A stretch of 64,000 bases of DNA, taken from assembly GCF_016802725.1 (NCBI RefSeq), contig NC_052669.1, positions 23,155,770 to 23,219,769 on the forward strand, written 5' to 3'. Position 1 is the stretch's first letter; every line of letters starts with the position of its first letter. The notes under the pieces were generated by a model. That model worked only from the letters and a program-made list of their open reading frames with translations. It was not told the DNA's origin and made no database searches. This document shows positions 1 to 15,000 of this stretch, piece by piece. A program made the position numbers and the translations under genes. The stretch comes from Solenopsis invicta (taxonomy: Eukaryota; Arthropoda; Insecta; Hymenoptera; Formicidae).

Positions 1-3000
1 CTTTTTCAGTTCAGAAATTCGACACATCATGATAAAAGGTATATATCTTCTGTGGGCTATCAGAACACAGAGGTATTGAAGAAATTCAGAAAAAAACCAA
101 TTTTACTCAAAAATTTCGAACTTTGACTGATATAACTCTTTCGTCTTTCACTTTAGCGATTGGATCCACTATGTAAAAAATTAGAACTCTTCTCGGGCAT
201 ATCAGAACACAGAGATATTGGAGAAATTCGCACAAAAATTTTACTCAAAAATTTCGAAATTTGACTGATATAAGTCTTTCCATTTTCAGTTCAGAAATTC
301 GACACATCATGATAAAAGGTATATATCTTCTGTGGGCTATCAGAACACAGAGGTATTGAAGAAATTCAGAAAAAAACCAATTTTACTCAAAAATTTCGAA
401 CTTTGACTGATATAACACTTTCGTCTTTCACTTTAGCGATTCGATCCATTATGATAAAAGTTAGAACTCTTCTCGGGGCTATCAGAACACAGGGATATTG
501 GAGAAATTCGCAAAAAAAATTTTTCTCAAAAAATTCGAAATTTGTCTGATATAAGTCTTACCTTTTTCAGTTCAGAAATTCGACACATCATGATAAAAGG
601 TATATATCTTCTGTGGGCTATCAGAGCACAGAGATATTGAAGAAATTCAGAAAAAAACCAATTTTACTCAAAAATTTCGAACTTTGACTGATATAACTCT
701 TTCGTCTTTCACTTTAGCGATTGGATCCACTATGTAAAAAATTAGAACTCTTCTCGGGCATATCAGAACACAGAGATATTGGAGAAATTCGCACAAAAAT
801 TTTACTCAAAAATTTCGAAATTTGACTGATATAAGTCTTTCCTTTTTCAGTTCAGAAATTCGACACATCATGACAAAAGGTATATATCTTTTGTGGGCTA
901 TCAGAACACAGAGGTATTGAAGAAATTCAGAAAAAAACCAATTTTACTCAAAAATTTCGAACTTTGACTGATATAACTCTTTCGTCTTTCACTTTAGCGA
1001 TTGGATCCACTATGTAAAAAATTAGAACTCTTCTCGGGCATATCAGAACACAGAGATATTGGAGAAATTCGCACAAAAATTTTACTCAAAAATTTCGAAA
1101 TTTGACTGATATAAGTCTTTCCTTTTTCAGTTCAGAAATTCGATACATCATGATAAAAGGTATATATCTTCTGTGGGCTATCAGAACACAGAGATATTGA
1201 AGAAATTCGGAAAAAAACCAATTTTACTCAAAAATTTCGAACTTTGACTGATATAATCCTTTCGTCTTTCACTTTAGCGATTCGATCCATTATGATAAAA
1301 GTTAGAACTCTTCTCGGGGCTATCAGAACACAGAGATATTGGAGAAATTCGCAAAAAAAATTTTACTCAAAAATTTCGAAATTTGACTGATATAAGTCTT
1401 TCCTTTTTCAGTTCAGAAATTCGATACATCATGATAAAAGGTATATATCTTCTGTGGGCTATCAGAACACAGAGGTATTGAAGAAATTCAGAAAAAAACA
1501 ATTTTACTCAAAAATTTCGGACTTTGACTGATATAACACTTTCGTCTTTCACTTTAGCGATTCGATCCATTATGATAAAAGTTTGAACTCTTCTCGGGGC
1601 TATCAGAACATAGGGATATTGGAGAAATTCGCAAAAAAAATTTTACTCAAAAAATTCGAAATTTGACTGATATAAGTCTTACCTTTTTCAGTTCAGAAAT
1701 TCGATACATCATGATAAAAGGTATATATCTTCTGTGGGCTATCAGAGCACAGAGATATTGAAGAAATTCAGAAAAAAACCAATTTTACTCAAAAATTTCG
1801 AACTTTGACTGATATAACACTTTCGTCTTTCACTTTAGCGATTCGATCCATTATGATAAAAGTTAGAACTCTTCTCGGGGCTATCAGAACACAGGGATAT
1901 TGGAGAAATTCGCAAAAAAAATTTTACTCAAAAAATTCGAAATTTGACTGATATAAGTCTTACCTTTTTCAGTTCAGAAATTCGATACATCATGATAAAA
2001 GGTATATATCTTCTGTGGGCTATCAGAGCACAGAGATATTGAAGAAATTCAGAAAAAAACCAATTTTACTCAAAAATTTCGAACTTTGACTGATATAACT
2101 CTTTCGTCTTTCACTTTAGCGATTGGATCCACTATGTAAAAAATTAGAACTCTTCTCGGGCATATCAGAACACAGAGATATTGGAGAAATTCGCACAAAA
2201 ATTTTACTCAAAAATTTCGAAATTTGACTGATATAAGTCTTTCCTTTTTCAGTTCAGAAATTCGACACATCATGATAAAAGGTATATATCTTCTGTGGGC
2301 TATCAGAACACAGAGATATTGAAGAAATTAAAAACAAAACCAATTTTATTCAAAAATTTCGAACTTTGACTGATATATCCCTTTCGTCTTTAACTTTAGC
2401 GATTGGATCCACTATGAAAAAAATTAGAACTCTTCTCGGGCATTTCAGAACACACAGATATTGGAGAAATTCGCACAAAAATTTTACTCAAAAATTTCGA
2501 AACTTGACTGATATAAGTCTTTCCTTTTTCAGTTCAAAAATTCGATACATCATGATAAAAGGTATATATCTTCTGTGGGCTATCAGAACACAGAGATATT
2601 GAAGAAATTCAGAAAAAAACCAATTTTACTCAAAAATTTCGAACTTTGACTGATATAACTCTTTCGTCTTTCACTTTAGCGATTGGATCCACTATGAAAA
2701 AAATTAGAACTCTTCTCGGGCATATAAGAACACAGAGATATTGGAGAAATTCGCACAAAAATTTTACTCAAAAATTTCGAAATTTGACTGATATAAGTCT
2801 TTCCTTTTTCAGTTCAGAAATTCGACACATCATGATAAAAGGTATATATCTTCTGTGGGCTATCAGAACACAGAGGTATTGAAGAAATTCAGAAAAAAAC
2901 CAATTTTACTCAAAAATTTCGAAATTTGACTGATATAAGTCTTTCGTCTTTCACTTTAGCGATTGGATCCACTATGTAAAAAATTAGAACTCTTCTCGGG

Positions 3001-6000
3001 CATATCAGAACACAGAGATATTGGAGAAATTCGCACAAAAATTTTACTCAAAAATTTCGAAATTTGACTGATATAAGTCTTTCCTTTTTCAGTTCAGAAA
3101 TTCGACACATCATGATAAAAGGTATATATCTTCTGTGGGCTATCAGAACACAGAGGTATTGAAGAAATTCAGAAAAAAACCAATTTTACTCAAAAATTTC
3201 GAACTTTGACTGATATAACTCTTTCGTCTTTCACTTTAGCGATTGGATCCACTATGTAAAAAATTAGAACTCTTCTCGGGCATATCAGAACACAGAGATA
3301 TTGGAGAAATTCGCACAAAAATTTTACTCAAAAATTTCGAAATTTGACTGATATAAGTCTTTCCTTTTTCAGTTCAGAAATTCGACACATCATGATAAAA
3401 GGTATATATCTTCTGTGGGCTATCAGAACACAGAGGTATTGAAGAAATTCAGAAAAAAACCAATTTTACTCAAAAATTTCGATCTTTGACTGATATAACT
3501 CTTTCGTCTTTCACTTTAGCGATTGGATCCACTATGTAATAAATTAGAACTCTTCTCGGGGCTATCAGAACACAGAGATATTGGAGAAATTCGCAAAAAA
3601 AATTTTACTCAAAAATTTCGAAATTTGACTGATATAAGTCTTTCCTTTTTCAGTTCAGAAATTCGATACATCATGATAAAAGGTATATATCTTCTGTGGG
3701 CTATCAGAACACAGAGGTATTGAAGAAATTCAGAAAAAAACCAATTTTACTCAAAAATTTCGAACTTTGACTGATATAACACTTTCGTCTTTCACTTTAG
3801 CGATTCGATCCATTATGATAAAAGTTAGAACTCTTCTCGGGGCTATCAGAACACAGGGATATTGGAGAAATTCGCAAAAAAAATTTTACTCAAAAAATTC
3901 GAAATTTGACTGATATAAGTCTTACCTTTTTCAGTTCAGAAATTCGATACATCATGATAAAAGGTATATATCTTCTGTGGGCTATCAGAGCACAGAGATA
4001 TTGAAGAAATTCAGAAAAAAACCAATTTTACTCAAAAATTTCGAACTTTGACTGATATAAGTCTTTCGTCTTTCACTTTAGCGATTGGATCCACTATGAA
4101 AAAATTAGAACTCTTCTCGGGCATATCAGAACACAGAGATATTGGAGAAATTCGCACAAAAATTCTACTCAAAAATTTCGAAATTTGACTGATATAAGTC
4201 TTTCCTTTTTCAGTTCAGAAATTCGATACATCATGATAAAAGGTATATATCTTCTGTGGGCTATCAGAACACAGAGATATTGAAGAAATTCAGAAAAAAA
4301 CCAATTTTACTCAAAAATTTCGAACTTTGACTGATATAACTCTTTCGTCTTTCACTTTAGCGATTGGATCCACTATGAAAAAAATTAGAACTCTTCTCGG
4401 GCATATCAGAACACAGAGATATTGGAGAAATTCGCACAAAAATTTTACTCAAAAATTTCGAAATTTGACTGATATAAGTCTTTCCTTTTTCAGTTCAGAA
4501 ATTCGACACATCATGATAAAAGGTATATATCTTCTGTGGGCTATCAGAACACAGAGGTATTGAAGAAATTCAGAAAAAAACCAATTTTACTCAAAAATTT
4601 CGAACTTTGACTGATATAACTCTTTCGTCTTTCACTTTAGCGATTGGATCCACTATGTAAAAAATTAGAACTCTTCTCGGGCATATCAGAACACAGAGAT
4701 ATTGGAGAAATTCGCACAAAAATTTTACTCAAAAATTTCGAAATTTGACTGATATAAGTCTTTCCTTTTTCAGTTCAGAAATTCGACACATCATGATAAA
4801 AGGTATATATCTTCTGTGGGCTATCAGAACACAGAGGTATTGAAGAAATTCAGAAAAAAACCAATTTTACTCAAAAATTTCGAACTTTGACTGATATAAC
4901 TCTTTCGTCTTTCACTTTAGCGATTGGATCCACTATGTAAAAAATTAGAACTCTTCTCGGGCATATCAGAACACAGAGATATTGGAGAAATTCGCACAAA
5001 AATTTTACTCAAAAATTTCGAAATTTGACTGATATAAGTCTTTCCTTTTTCAGTTCAGAAATTCGATACATCATGATAAAAGGTATATATCTTCTGTGGG
5101 CTATCAGAACACAGAGGTATTGAAGAAATTCAGAAAAAAACCAATTTTACTCAAAAATTTCGATCTTTGACTGATATAACTCTTTCGTCTTTCACTTTAG
5201 CGATTGGATCCACTATGTAATAAATTAGAACTCTTCTCGGGGCTATCAGAACACAGAGATATTGGAGAAATTCGCACAAAAATTTTACTCAAAAATTTCG
5301 AAATTTGACTGATATAAGTCTTTCCTTTTTCAGTTCAGAAATTCGATACATCATGATAAAAGGTATATATCTTCTGTGGGCTATCAGAACACAGAGGTAT
5401 TGAAGAAATTCAGAAAAAAACCAATTTTACTCAAAAATTTCGAACTTTGACTGATATAACACTTTCGTCTTTCACTTTAGCGATTCGATCCATTATGATA
5501 AAAGTTAGAACTCTTCTCGGGGCTATCAGAACATAGGGATATTGGAGAAATTCGCAAAAAAAATTTTACTCAAAAAATTCGAAATTTGTCTGATATAAGT
5601 CTTACCTTTTTCAGTTCAGAAATTCGACACATCATGATAAAAGGTATATATCTTCTGTGGGCTATCAGAGCACAGAGATATTGAAGAAATTCAGAAAAAA
5701 ACCAATTTTACTCAAAAATTTCGAACTTTGACTGATATAACTCTTTCGTCTTTCACTTTAGCGATTGGATCCACTATGAAAAAAATTAGAACTCTTCTCG
5801 GGCATATAAGAACACAGAGATATTGGAGAAATTCGCACAAAAATTTTACTCAAAAATTTCGAAATTTGACTGATATAAGTCTTTCCTTTTTCAGTTCAAA
5901 AATTCGATACATCATGATAAAAGGTATATATCTTCTGTGGGCTATCAGAACACAGAGATATTGAAGAAATTAAAAAAAAAACCAATTTTACTCAAAAATT

Positions 6001-9000
6001 TCGAACTTTGACTGATATAACTCTTTCGTCTTTCACTTTAGCGATTGGATCCACTATGAAAAAAATTAGAACTCTTCTCGGGCATATCAGAACACAGAGA
6101 TATTGGAGAAATTCGCACAAAAATTCTACTCAAAAATTTCGAAATTTGACTGATATAAGTCTTTCCTTTTTCAGTTCAGAAATTCGACACATCATGATAA
6201 AAGGTATATATCTTCTGTGGGCTATCAGAACACAGAGGTATTGAAGAAATTCAGAAAAAAACCAATTTTACTCAAAAATTTCGAACTTTGACTGATATAA
6301 CTCTTTCGTCTTTCACTTTAGCGATTGGATCCACTATGTAAAAAATTAGAACTCTTCTCGGGCATATCAGAACACAGAGATATTGGAGAAATTCGCACAA
6401 AAATTTTACTCAAAAATTTCGAAATTTGACTGATATAAGTCTTTCCTTTTTCAGTTCAGAAATTCGACACATCATGATAAAAGGTATATATCTTCTGTGG
6501 GCTATCAGAACACAGAGGTATTGAAGAAATTCAGAAAAAAACCAATTTTACTCAAAAATTTCGAACTTTGACTGATATAACTCTTTCGTCTTTCACTTTA
6601 GCGATTGGATCCACTATGTAAAAAATTAGAACTCTTCTCGGGCATATCAGAACACAGAGATATTGGAGAAATTCGCACAAAAATTTTACTCAAAAATTTC
6701 GAAATTTGACTGATATAAGTCTTTCCTTTTTCAGTTCAGAAATTCGACACATCATGATAAAAGGTATATATCTTCTGTGGGCTATCAGAACACAGAGGTA
6801 TTGAAGAAATTCAGAAAAAAACCAATTTTACTCAAAAATTTCGAACTTTGACTGATATAACTCTTTCGTCTTTCACTTTAGCGATTGGATCCACTATGTA
6901 AAAAATTAGAACTCTTCTCGGGCATATCAGAACACAGAGATATTGGAGAAATTCGCACAAAAATTTTACTCAAAAATTTCGAAATTTGACTGATATAAGT
7001 CTTTCCTTTTTCAGTTCAGAAATTCGACACATCATGATAAAAGGTATATATCTTCTGTGGGCTATCAGAACACAGAGGTATTGAAGAAATTCAGAAAAAA
7101 ACCAATTTTACTCAAAAATTTCGAACTTTGACTGATATAACTCTTTCGTCTTTCACTTTAGCGATTCGATCCATTATGATAAAAGTTAGAACTCTTCTCG
7201 GGGCTATCAGAACACAGAGATATTGGAGAAATTCGCAAAAAAATTTTACTCAAAAATTTCGAAATTTGACTGATATAAGTCTTTCCTTTTTCAGTTCAGA
7301 AATTCGACACATCATGATAAAAGGTATATATCTTCTGTGGGCTATCAGAACACAGAGATATTGAAGAAATTCAGAAAAAAACCAATTTTACTCAAAAATT
7401 TCGAACTTTGACTGATATAACTCTTTCGTCTTTCACTTTAGCGATTGGATCCACTATGTAAAAAATTAGAACTCTTCTCGGGCATATCAGAACACAGAGA
7501 TATTGGAGAAATTCGCACAAAAATTTTACTCAAAAATTTCGAAATTTGACTGATATAAGTCTTTCCTTTTTCAGTTCAGAAATTCGACACATCATGATAA
7601 AAGGTATATATCTTCTGTGGGCTATCAGAACACAGAGGTATTGAAGAAATTCAGAAAAAAACCAATTTTACTCAAAAATTTCGAACTTTGACTGATATAA
7701 CTCTTTCGTCTTTCACTTTAGCGATTGGATCCACTATGTAAAAAATTAGAACTCTTCTCGGGCATATCAGAACACAGAGATATTGGAGAAATTCGCACAA
7801 AAATTTTACTCAAAAATTTCGAAATTTGACTGATATAAGTCTTTCCTTTTTCAGTTCAGAAATTCGATACATCATGATAAAAGGTATATATCTTCTGTGG
7901 GCTATCAGAACACAGAGATATTGAAGAAATTCAGAAAAAAACCAATTTTACTCAAAAATTTCGAACTTTGACTGATATAACTCTTTCGTCTTTCACTTTA
8001 GCGATTCGATCCATTATGATAAAAGTTAGAACTCTTCTCGGGGCTATCAGAACACAGAGATATTGGAGAAATTCGCAAAAAAATTTTACTCAAAAATTTC
8101 GAAATTTGACTGATATAAGTCTTTCCTTTTTCAGTTCAGAAATTCGATACATCATGATAAAAGGTATATATCTTCTGTGGGCTATCAGAACACAGAGGTA
8201 TTGAAGAAATTCAGAAAAAAACCAATTTTACTCAAAAATTTCGAACTTTGACTGATATAACACTTTCGTCTTTCACTTTAGCGATTCGATCCATTATGAT
8301 AAAAGTTTGAACTCTTCTCGGGGCTATCAGAACATAGGGATATTGGAGAAATTCGCAAAAAAAATTTTACTCAAAAAATTCGAAATTTGACTGATATAAG
8401 TCTTACCTTTTTCAGTTCAGAAATTCGATACATCATGATAAAAGGTATATATCTTCTGTGGGCTATCAGAGCACAGAGATATTGAAGAAATTCAGAAAAA
8501 AACCAATTTTACTCAAAAATTTCGAACTTTGACTGATATAACTCTTTCGTCTTTCACTTTAGCGATTCGATCCATTATTATAAAGGTTAGAACTCTTCTC
8601 GGGGCTATCAGAACACAGGGATATTGGAGAAATTCGCAAAAAAAATTTTACTCAAAAAATTCGAAATTTGACTGATATAAGTCTTTCCTTTTTCAGTTCA
8701 GAAATTCGACACATCATGATAAAAGGTATATATCTTCTGTGGGCTATCAGAACACAGAGGTATTGAAGAAATTCAGAAAAAAACCAATTTTACTCAAAAA
8801 TTTCGAACTTTGACTGATATATCTCTTTCGTCTTTCACTTATCGATTGGATCCACTATGAAAAAAATTAGAATTCTTCTCGGGCATTTCAGAACACACAG
8901 AATTTGGAGAAATTCGTACAAAAATTTTACTCAAAAATTTCGAAACTTGACTGATATAAGTCTTTCCTTTTTCAGTTCAAAAATTCGACACATCATGATA

Positions 9001-12000
9001 AAAGGTATATATCTTCTGTGGGCTATCAGAACACAGAGGTATTGAAGAAATTCAGAAAAAAACCAATTTTACTCAAAAATTTCGAACTTTGACTGATATA
9101 ACTCTTTCGTCTTTCACTTTAGCGATTGGATCCACTATGTAAAAAATTAGAACTCTTCTCGGGCATATAAGAACACAGAGATATTGGAGAAATTCGCACA
9201 AAAATTTTACTCAAAAATTTCGAAATTTGACTGATATAAGTCTTTCCTTTTTCAGTTCAGAAATTCGACACATCATGATAAAAGGTATATATCTTCTGTG
9301 GGCTATCAGAACACAGAGGTATTGAAGAAATTCAGAAAAAAACCAATTTTACTCAAAAATTTCGAACTTTGACTGATATAACTCTTTCGTCTTTCACTTT
9401 AGCGATTGGATCCACTATGTAAAAAATTAGAAATCTTCTCGGGCATATCAGAACACAGAGATATTGGAGAAATTCGCACAAAAATTTTACTCAAAAATTT
9501 CGAAATTTGACTGATATAAGTCTTTCCTTTTTCAGTTCAGAAATTCGACACATCATGATAAAAGGTATATATCTTCTGTGGGCTATCAGAACACAGAGGT
9601 ATTGAAGAAATTCAGAAAAAAACCAATTTTACTCAAAAATTTCGAACTTTGACTGATATAACACTTTCGTCTTTCACTTTAGCGATTGGATCCACTATGT
9701 AAAAAATTAGAACTCTTCTCGGGCATATCAGAACACAGAGATATTGGAGAAATTCGCACAAAAATTTTACTCAAAAATTTCGAAATTTGACTGATATAAG
9801 TCTTTCCTTTTTCAGTTCAGAAATTCGATACATCATGATAAAAGGTATATATCTTCTGTGGGCTATCAGAACACAGAGGTATTGAAGAAATTCAGAAAAA
9901 AACCAATTTTACTCAAAAATTTCGAACTTTGACTGATATAACACTTTCGTCTTTCACTTTAGCGATTCGATCCATTATGATAAAAGTTAGAACTCTTCTC
10001 GGGGCTATCAGAACACAGGGATATTGGAGAAATTCGCAAAAAAAATTTTACTCAAAAAATTCGAAATTTGACTGATATAAGTCTTACCTTTTTCAGTTCA
10101 GAAATTCGATACATCATGATAAAAGGTATATATCTTCTGTGGGCTATCAGAACACAGAGATATTGAAGAAATTCAGAAAAAAACCAATTTTACTCAAAAA
10201 TTTCGAACTTTGACTGATATAACTCTTTCGTCTTTCACTTTAGCGATTGGATCCACTATGAAAAAAATTAGAACTCTTCTCGGGCATATCAGAACACAGA
10301 GATATTGGAGAAATTCGCACAAAAATTTTACTCAAAAATTTCGAAATTAGACTGATATAAGTCTTTCCTTTTTCAGTTCAGAAATTCGATACATCATGAT
10401 AAAAGGTATATATCTTCTGTGGGCTATCAGAACACAGAGATATTGAAGAAATTCAGAAAAAAACCAATTTTACTCAAAAATTTCGAACTTTGACTGATAT
10501 AACTCTTTCGTCTTTCACTTTAGCGATTGGATCCACTATGAAAAAAATTAGAACTCTTCTCGGGCATATCAGAACACAGAGATATTGGAGAAATTCGCAC
10601 AAAAATTTTACTCAAAAATTTCGAAATTTGACTGATATAAGTCTTTCCTTTTTCAGTTCAGAAATTCGACACATCATGATAAAAGGTATATATCTTCTGT
10701 GGGCTATCAGAACACAGAGGTATTGAAGAAATTCAGAAAAAAACCAATTTTACTCAAAAATTTCGAACTTTGACTGATATAACTCTTTCGTCTTTCACTT
10801 TAGCGATTGGATCCACTATGTAAAAAATTAGAACTCTTCTCGGGCATATCAGAACACAGAGATATTGGAGAAATTCGCACAAAAATTTTACTCAAAAATT
10901 TCGAAATTTGACTGATATAAGTCTTTCCTTTTTCAGTTCAGAAATTCGACACATCATGATAAAAGGTATATATCTTCTGTGGGCTATCAGAACACAGAGG
11001 TATTGAAGAAATTCAGAAAAAAACCAATTTTACTCAAAAATTTCGAACTTTGACTGATATAACTCTTTCGTCTTTCACTTTAGCGATTGGATCCACTATG
11101 TAAAAAATTAGAACTCTTCTCGGGCATATCAGAACACAGAGATATTGGAGAAATTCGCACAAAAATTTTACTCAAAAATTTCGAAATTTGACTGATATAA
11201 GTCTTTCCTTTTTCAGTTCAGAAATTCGACACATCATGATAAAAGGTATATATCTTCTGTGGGCTATCAGAACACAGAGGTATTGAAGAAATTCAGAAAA
11301 AAACCAATTTTACTCAAAAATTTCGATCTTTGACTGATATAACTCTTTCGTCTTTCACTTTAGCGATTGGATCCACTATGTAATAAATTAGAACTCTTCT
11401 CGGGGCTATCAGAACACAGAGATATTGGAGAAATTCGCAAAAAAAATTTTACTCAAAAATTTCGAAATTTGACTGATATAAGTCTTTCCTTTTTCAGTTC
11501 AGAAATTCGACACATCATGATAAAAGGTATATATCTTCTGTGGGCTATCAGAACACAGAGGTATTGAAGAAATTCAGAAAAAAAGCAATTTTACTCAAAA
11601 ATTTCGAACTTTGACTGATATAACACTTTCGTCTTTCACTTTAGCGATTCGATCCATTATGATAAAAGTTTGAACTCTTCTCGGGGCTATCAGAACATAG
11701 GGATATTGGAGAAATTCGCAAAAAAAATTTTACTCAAAAAATTCGAAATTTGACTGATATAAGTCTTACCTTTTTCAGTTCAGAAATTCGATACATCATG
11801 ATAAAAGGTATATATCTTCTGTGGGCTATCAGAACACAGAGATATTGAAGAAATTCGGAAAAAAACCAATTTTACTCAAAAATTTCGAACTTTGACTGAT
11901 ATAACTCTTTCGTCTTTCACTTTAGCGATTGGATCCACTATGAAAAAAATTAGAACTCTTCTCGGGCATATCAGAACACAGAGATATTGGAGAAATTCGC

Positions 12001-15000
12001 ACAAAAATTTTACTCAAAAATTTCGAAATTTGACTGATATAAGTCTTTCCTTTTTCAGTTCAGAAATTCGATACATCATGATAAAAGGTATATATCTTCT
12101 GTGGGCTATCAGAACACAGAGATATTGAAGAAATTCAGAAAAAAACCAATTTTACTCAAAAATTTCGAACTTTGACTGATATAACTCTTTCGTCTTTCAC
12201 TTTAGCGATTGGATCCACTATGAAAAAAATTAGAACTCTTCTCGGGCATATCAGAACACAGAGATATTGGAGAAATTCGCACAAAAATTTTACTCAAAAA
12301 TTTCGAAATTTGACTGATATAAGTCTTTCCTTTTTCAGTTCAGAAATTCGACACATCATGATAAAAGGTATATATCTTCTGTGGGCTATCAGAACACAGA
12401 GGTATTGAAGAAATTCAGAAAAAAACCAATTTTACTCAAAAATTTCGAACTTTGACTGATATAACTCTTTCGTCTTTCACTTTAGCGATTGGATCCACTA
12501 TGTAAAAAATTAGAACTCTTCTCGGGCATATCAGAACACAGAGATATTGGAGAAATTCGCACAAAAATTTTACTCAAAAATTTCGAAATTTGACTGATAT
12601 AAGTCTTTCCTTTTTCAGTTCAGAAATTCGACACATCATGATAAAAGGTATATATCTTCTGTGGGCTATCAGAACACAGAGGTATTGAAGAAATTCAGAA
12701 AAAAACCAATTTTACTCAAAAATTTCGAACTTTGACTGATATAACTCTTTCGTCTTTCACTTTAGCGATTGGATCCACTATGTAAAAAATTAGAACTCTT
12801 CTCGGGCATATCAGAACACAGAGATATTGGAGAAATTCGCACAAAAATTTTACTCAAAAATTTCGAAATTTGACTGATATAAGTCTTTCCTTTTTCAGTT
12901 CAGAAATTCGACACATCATGATAAAAGGTATATATCTTCTGTGGGCTATCAGAACACAGAGGTATTGAAGAAATTCAGAAAAAAACCAATTTTACTCAAA
13001 AATTTCGAACTTTGACTGATATAACTCTTTCGTCTTTCACTTTAGCGATTGGATCCACTATGTAAAAAATTAGAACTCTTCTCGGGCATATCAGAACACA
13101 GAGATATTGGAGAAATTCGCACAAAAATTTTACTCAAAAATTTCGAAATTTGACTGATATAAGTCTTTCCTTTTTCAGTTCAGAAATTCGACACATCATG
13201 ATAAAAGGTATATATCTTCTGTGGGCTATCAGAACACAGAGGTATTGAAGAAATTCAGAAAAAAACCAATTTTACTCAAAAATTTCGAACTTTGACTGAT
13301 ATAACTCTTTCGTCTTTCACTTTAGCGATTCGATCCATTATGATAAAAGTTAGAACTCTTCTCGGGGCTATCAGAACACAGAGATATTGGAGAAATTCGC
13401 AAAAAAAATTTTACTCAAAAATTTCGAAATTTGACTGATATAAGTCTTTCCTTTTTCAGTTCAGAAATTCGACACATCATGATAAAAGGTATATATCTTC
13501 TGTGGGCTATCAGAACACAGAGATATTGAAGAAATTCAGAAAAAAACCAATTTTACTCAAAAATTTCGAACTTTGACTGATATAACTCTTTCGTCTTTCA
13601 CTTTAGCGATTGGATCCACTATGTAAAAAATTAGAACTCTTCTCGGGCATATCAGAACACAGAGATATTGGAGAAATTCGCACAAAAATTTTACTCAAAA
13701 ATTTCGAAATTTGACTGATATAAGTCTTTCCTTTTTCAGTTCAGAAATTCGACACATCATGATAAAAGGTATATATCTTCTGTGGGCTATCAGAACACAG
13801 AGGTATTGAAGAAATTCAGAAAAAAACCAATTTTACTCAAAAATTTCGAACTTTGACTGATATAACTCTTTCGTCTTTCACTTTAGCGATTGGATCCACT
13901 ATGTAAAAAATTAGAACTCTTCTCGGGCATATCAGAACACAGAGATATTGGAGAAATTCGCACAAAAATTTTACTCAAAAATTTCGAAATTTGACTGATA
14001 TAAGTCTTTCCTTTTTCAGTTCAGAAATTCGACACATCATGATAAAAGGTATATATCTTCTGTGGGCTATCAGAACACAGAGGTATTGAAGAAATTCAGA
14101 AAAAAACCAATTTTACTCAAAAATTTCGAACTTTGACTGATATAACTCTTTCGTCTTTCACTTTAGCGATTGGATCCACTATGTAAAAAATTAGAACTCT
14201 TCTCGGGCATATCAGAACACAGAGATATTGGAGAAATTCGCACAAAAATTTTACTCAAAAATTTCGAAATTTGACTGATATAAGTCTTTCCTTTTTCAGT
14301 TCAGAAATTCGACACATCATGATAAAAGGTATATATCTTCTGTGGGCTATCAGAACACAGAGGTATTGAAGAAATTCAGAAAAAAACCAATTTTACTCAA
14401 AAATTTCGAACTTTGACTGATATAACACTTTCGTCTTTCACTTTAGCGATTCGATCCATTATGATAAAAGTTAGAACTCTTCTCGGGCTATCAGAACACA
14501 GAGATATTGGAGAAATTCGCAAAAAAAATTTTACTCAAAAATTTCGAAATTTGACTGATATAAGTCTTTCCTTTTTCAGTTCAGAAATTCGACACATCAT
14601 GATAAAAGGTATATATCTTCTGTGGGCTATCAGAACACAGAGATATTGAAGAAATTCAGAAAAAAACCAATTTTACTCAAAAATTTCGAACTTTGACTGA
14701 TATAACTCTTTCGTCTTTCACTTTAGCGATTGGATCCACTATGTAAAAAATTAGAACTCTTCTCGGGCATATCAGAACACAGAGATATTGGAGAAATTCG
14801 CACAAAAATTTTACTCAAAAATTTCGAAATTTGACTGATATAAGTCTTTCCTTTTTCAGTTCAGAAATTCGACACATCATGATAAAAGGTATATATCTTC
14901 TGTGGGCTATCAGAACACAGAGGTATTGAAGAAATTCAGAAAAAAACCAATTTTACTCAAAAATTTCGAACTTTGACTGATATAACTCTTTCGTCTTTCA

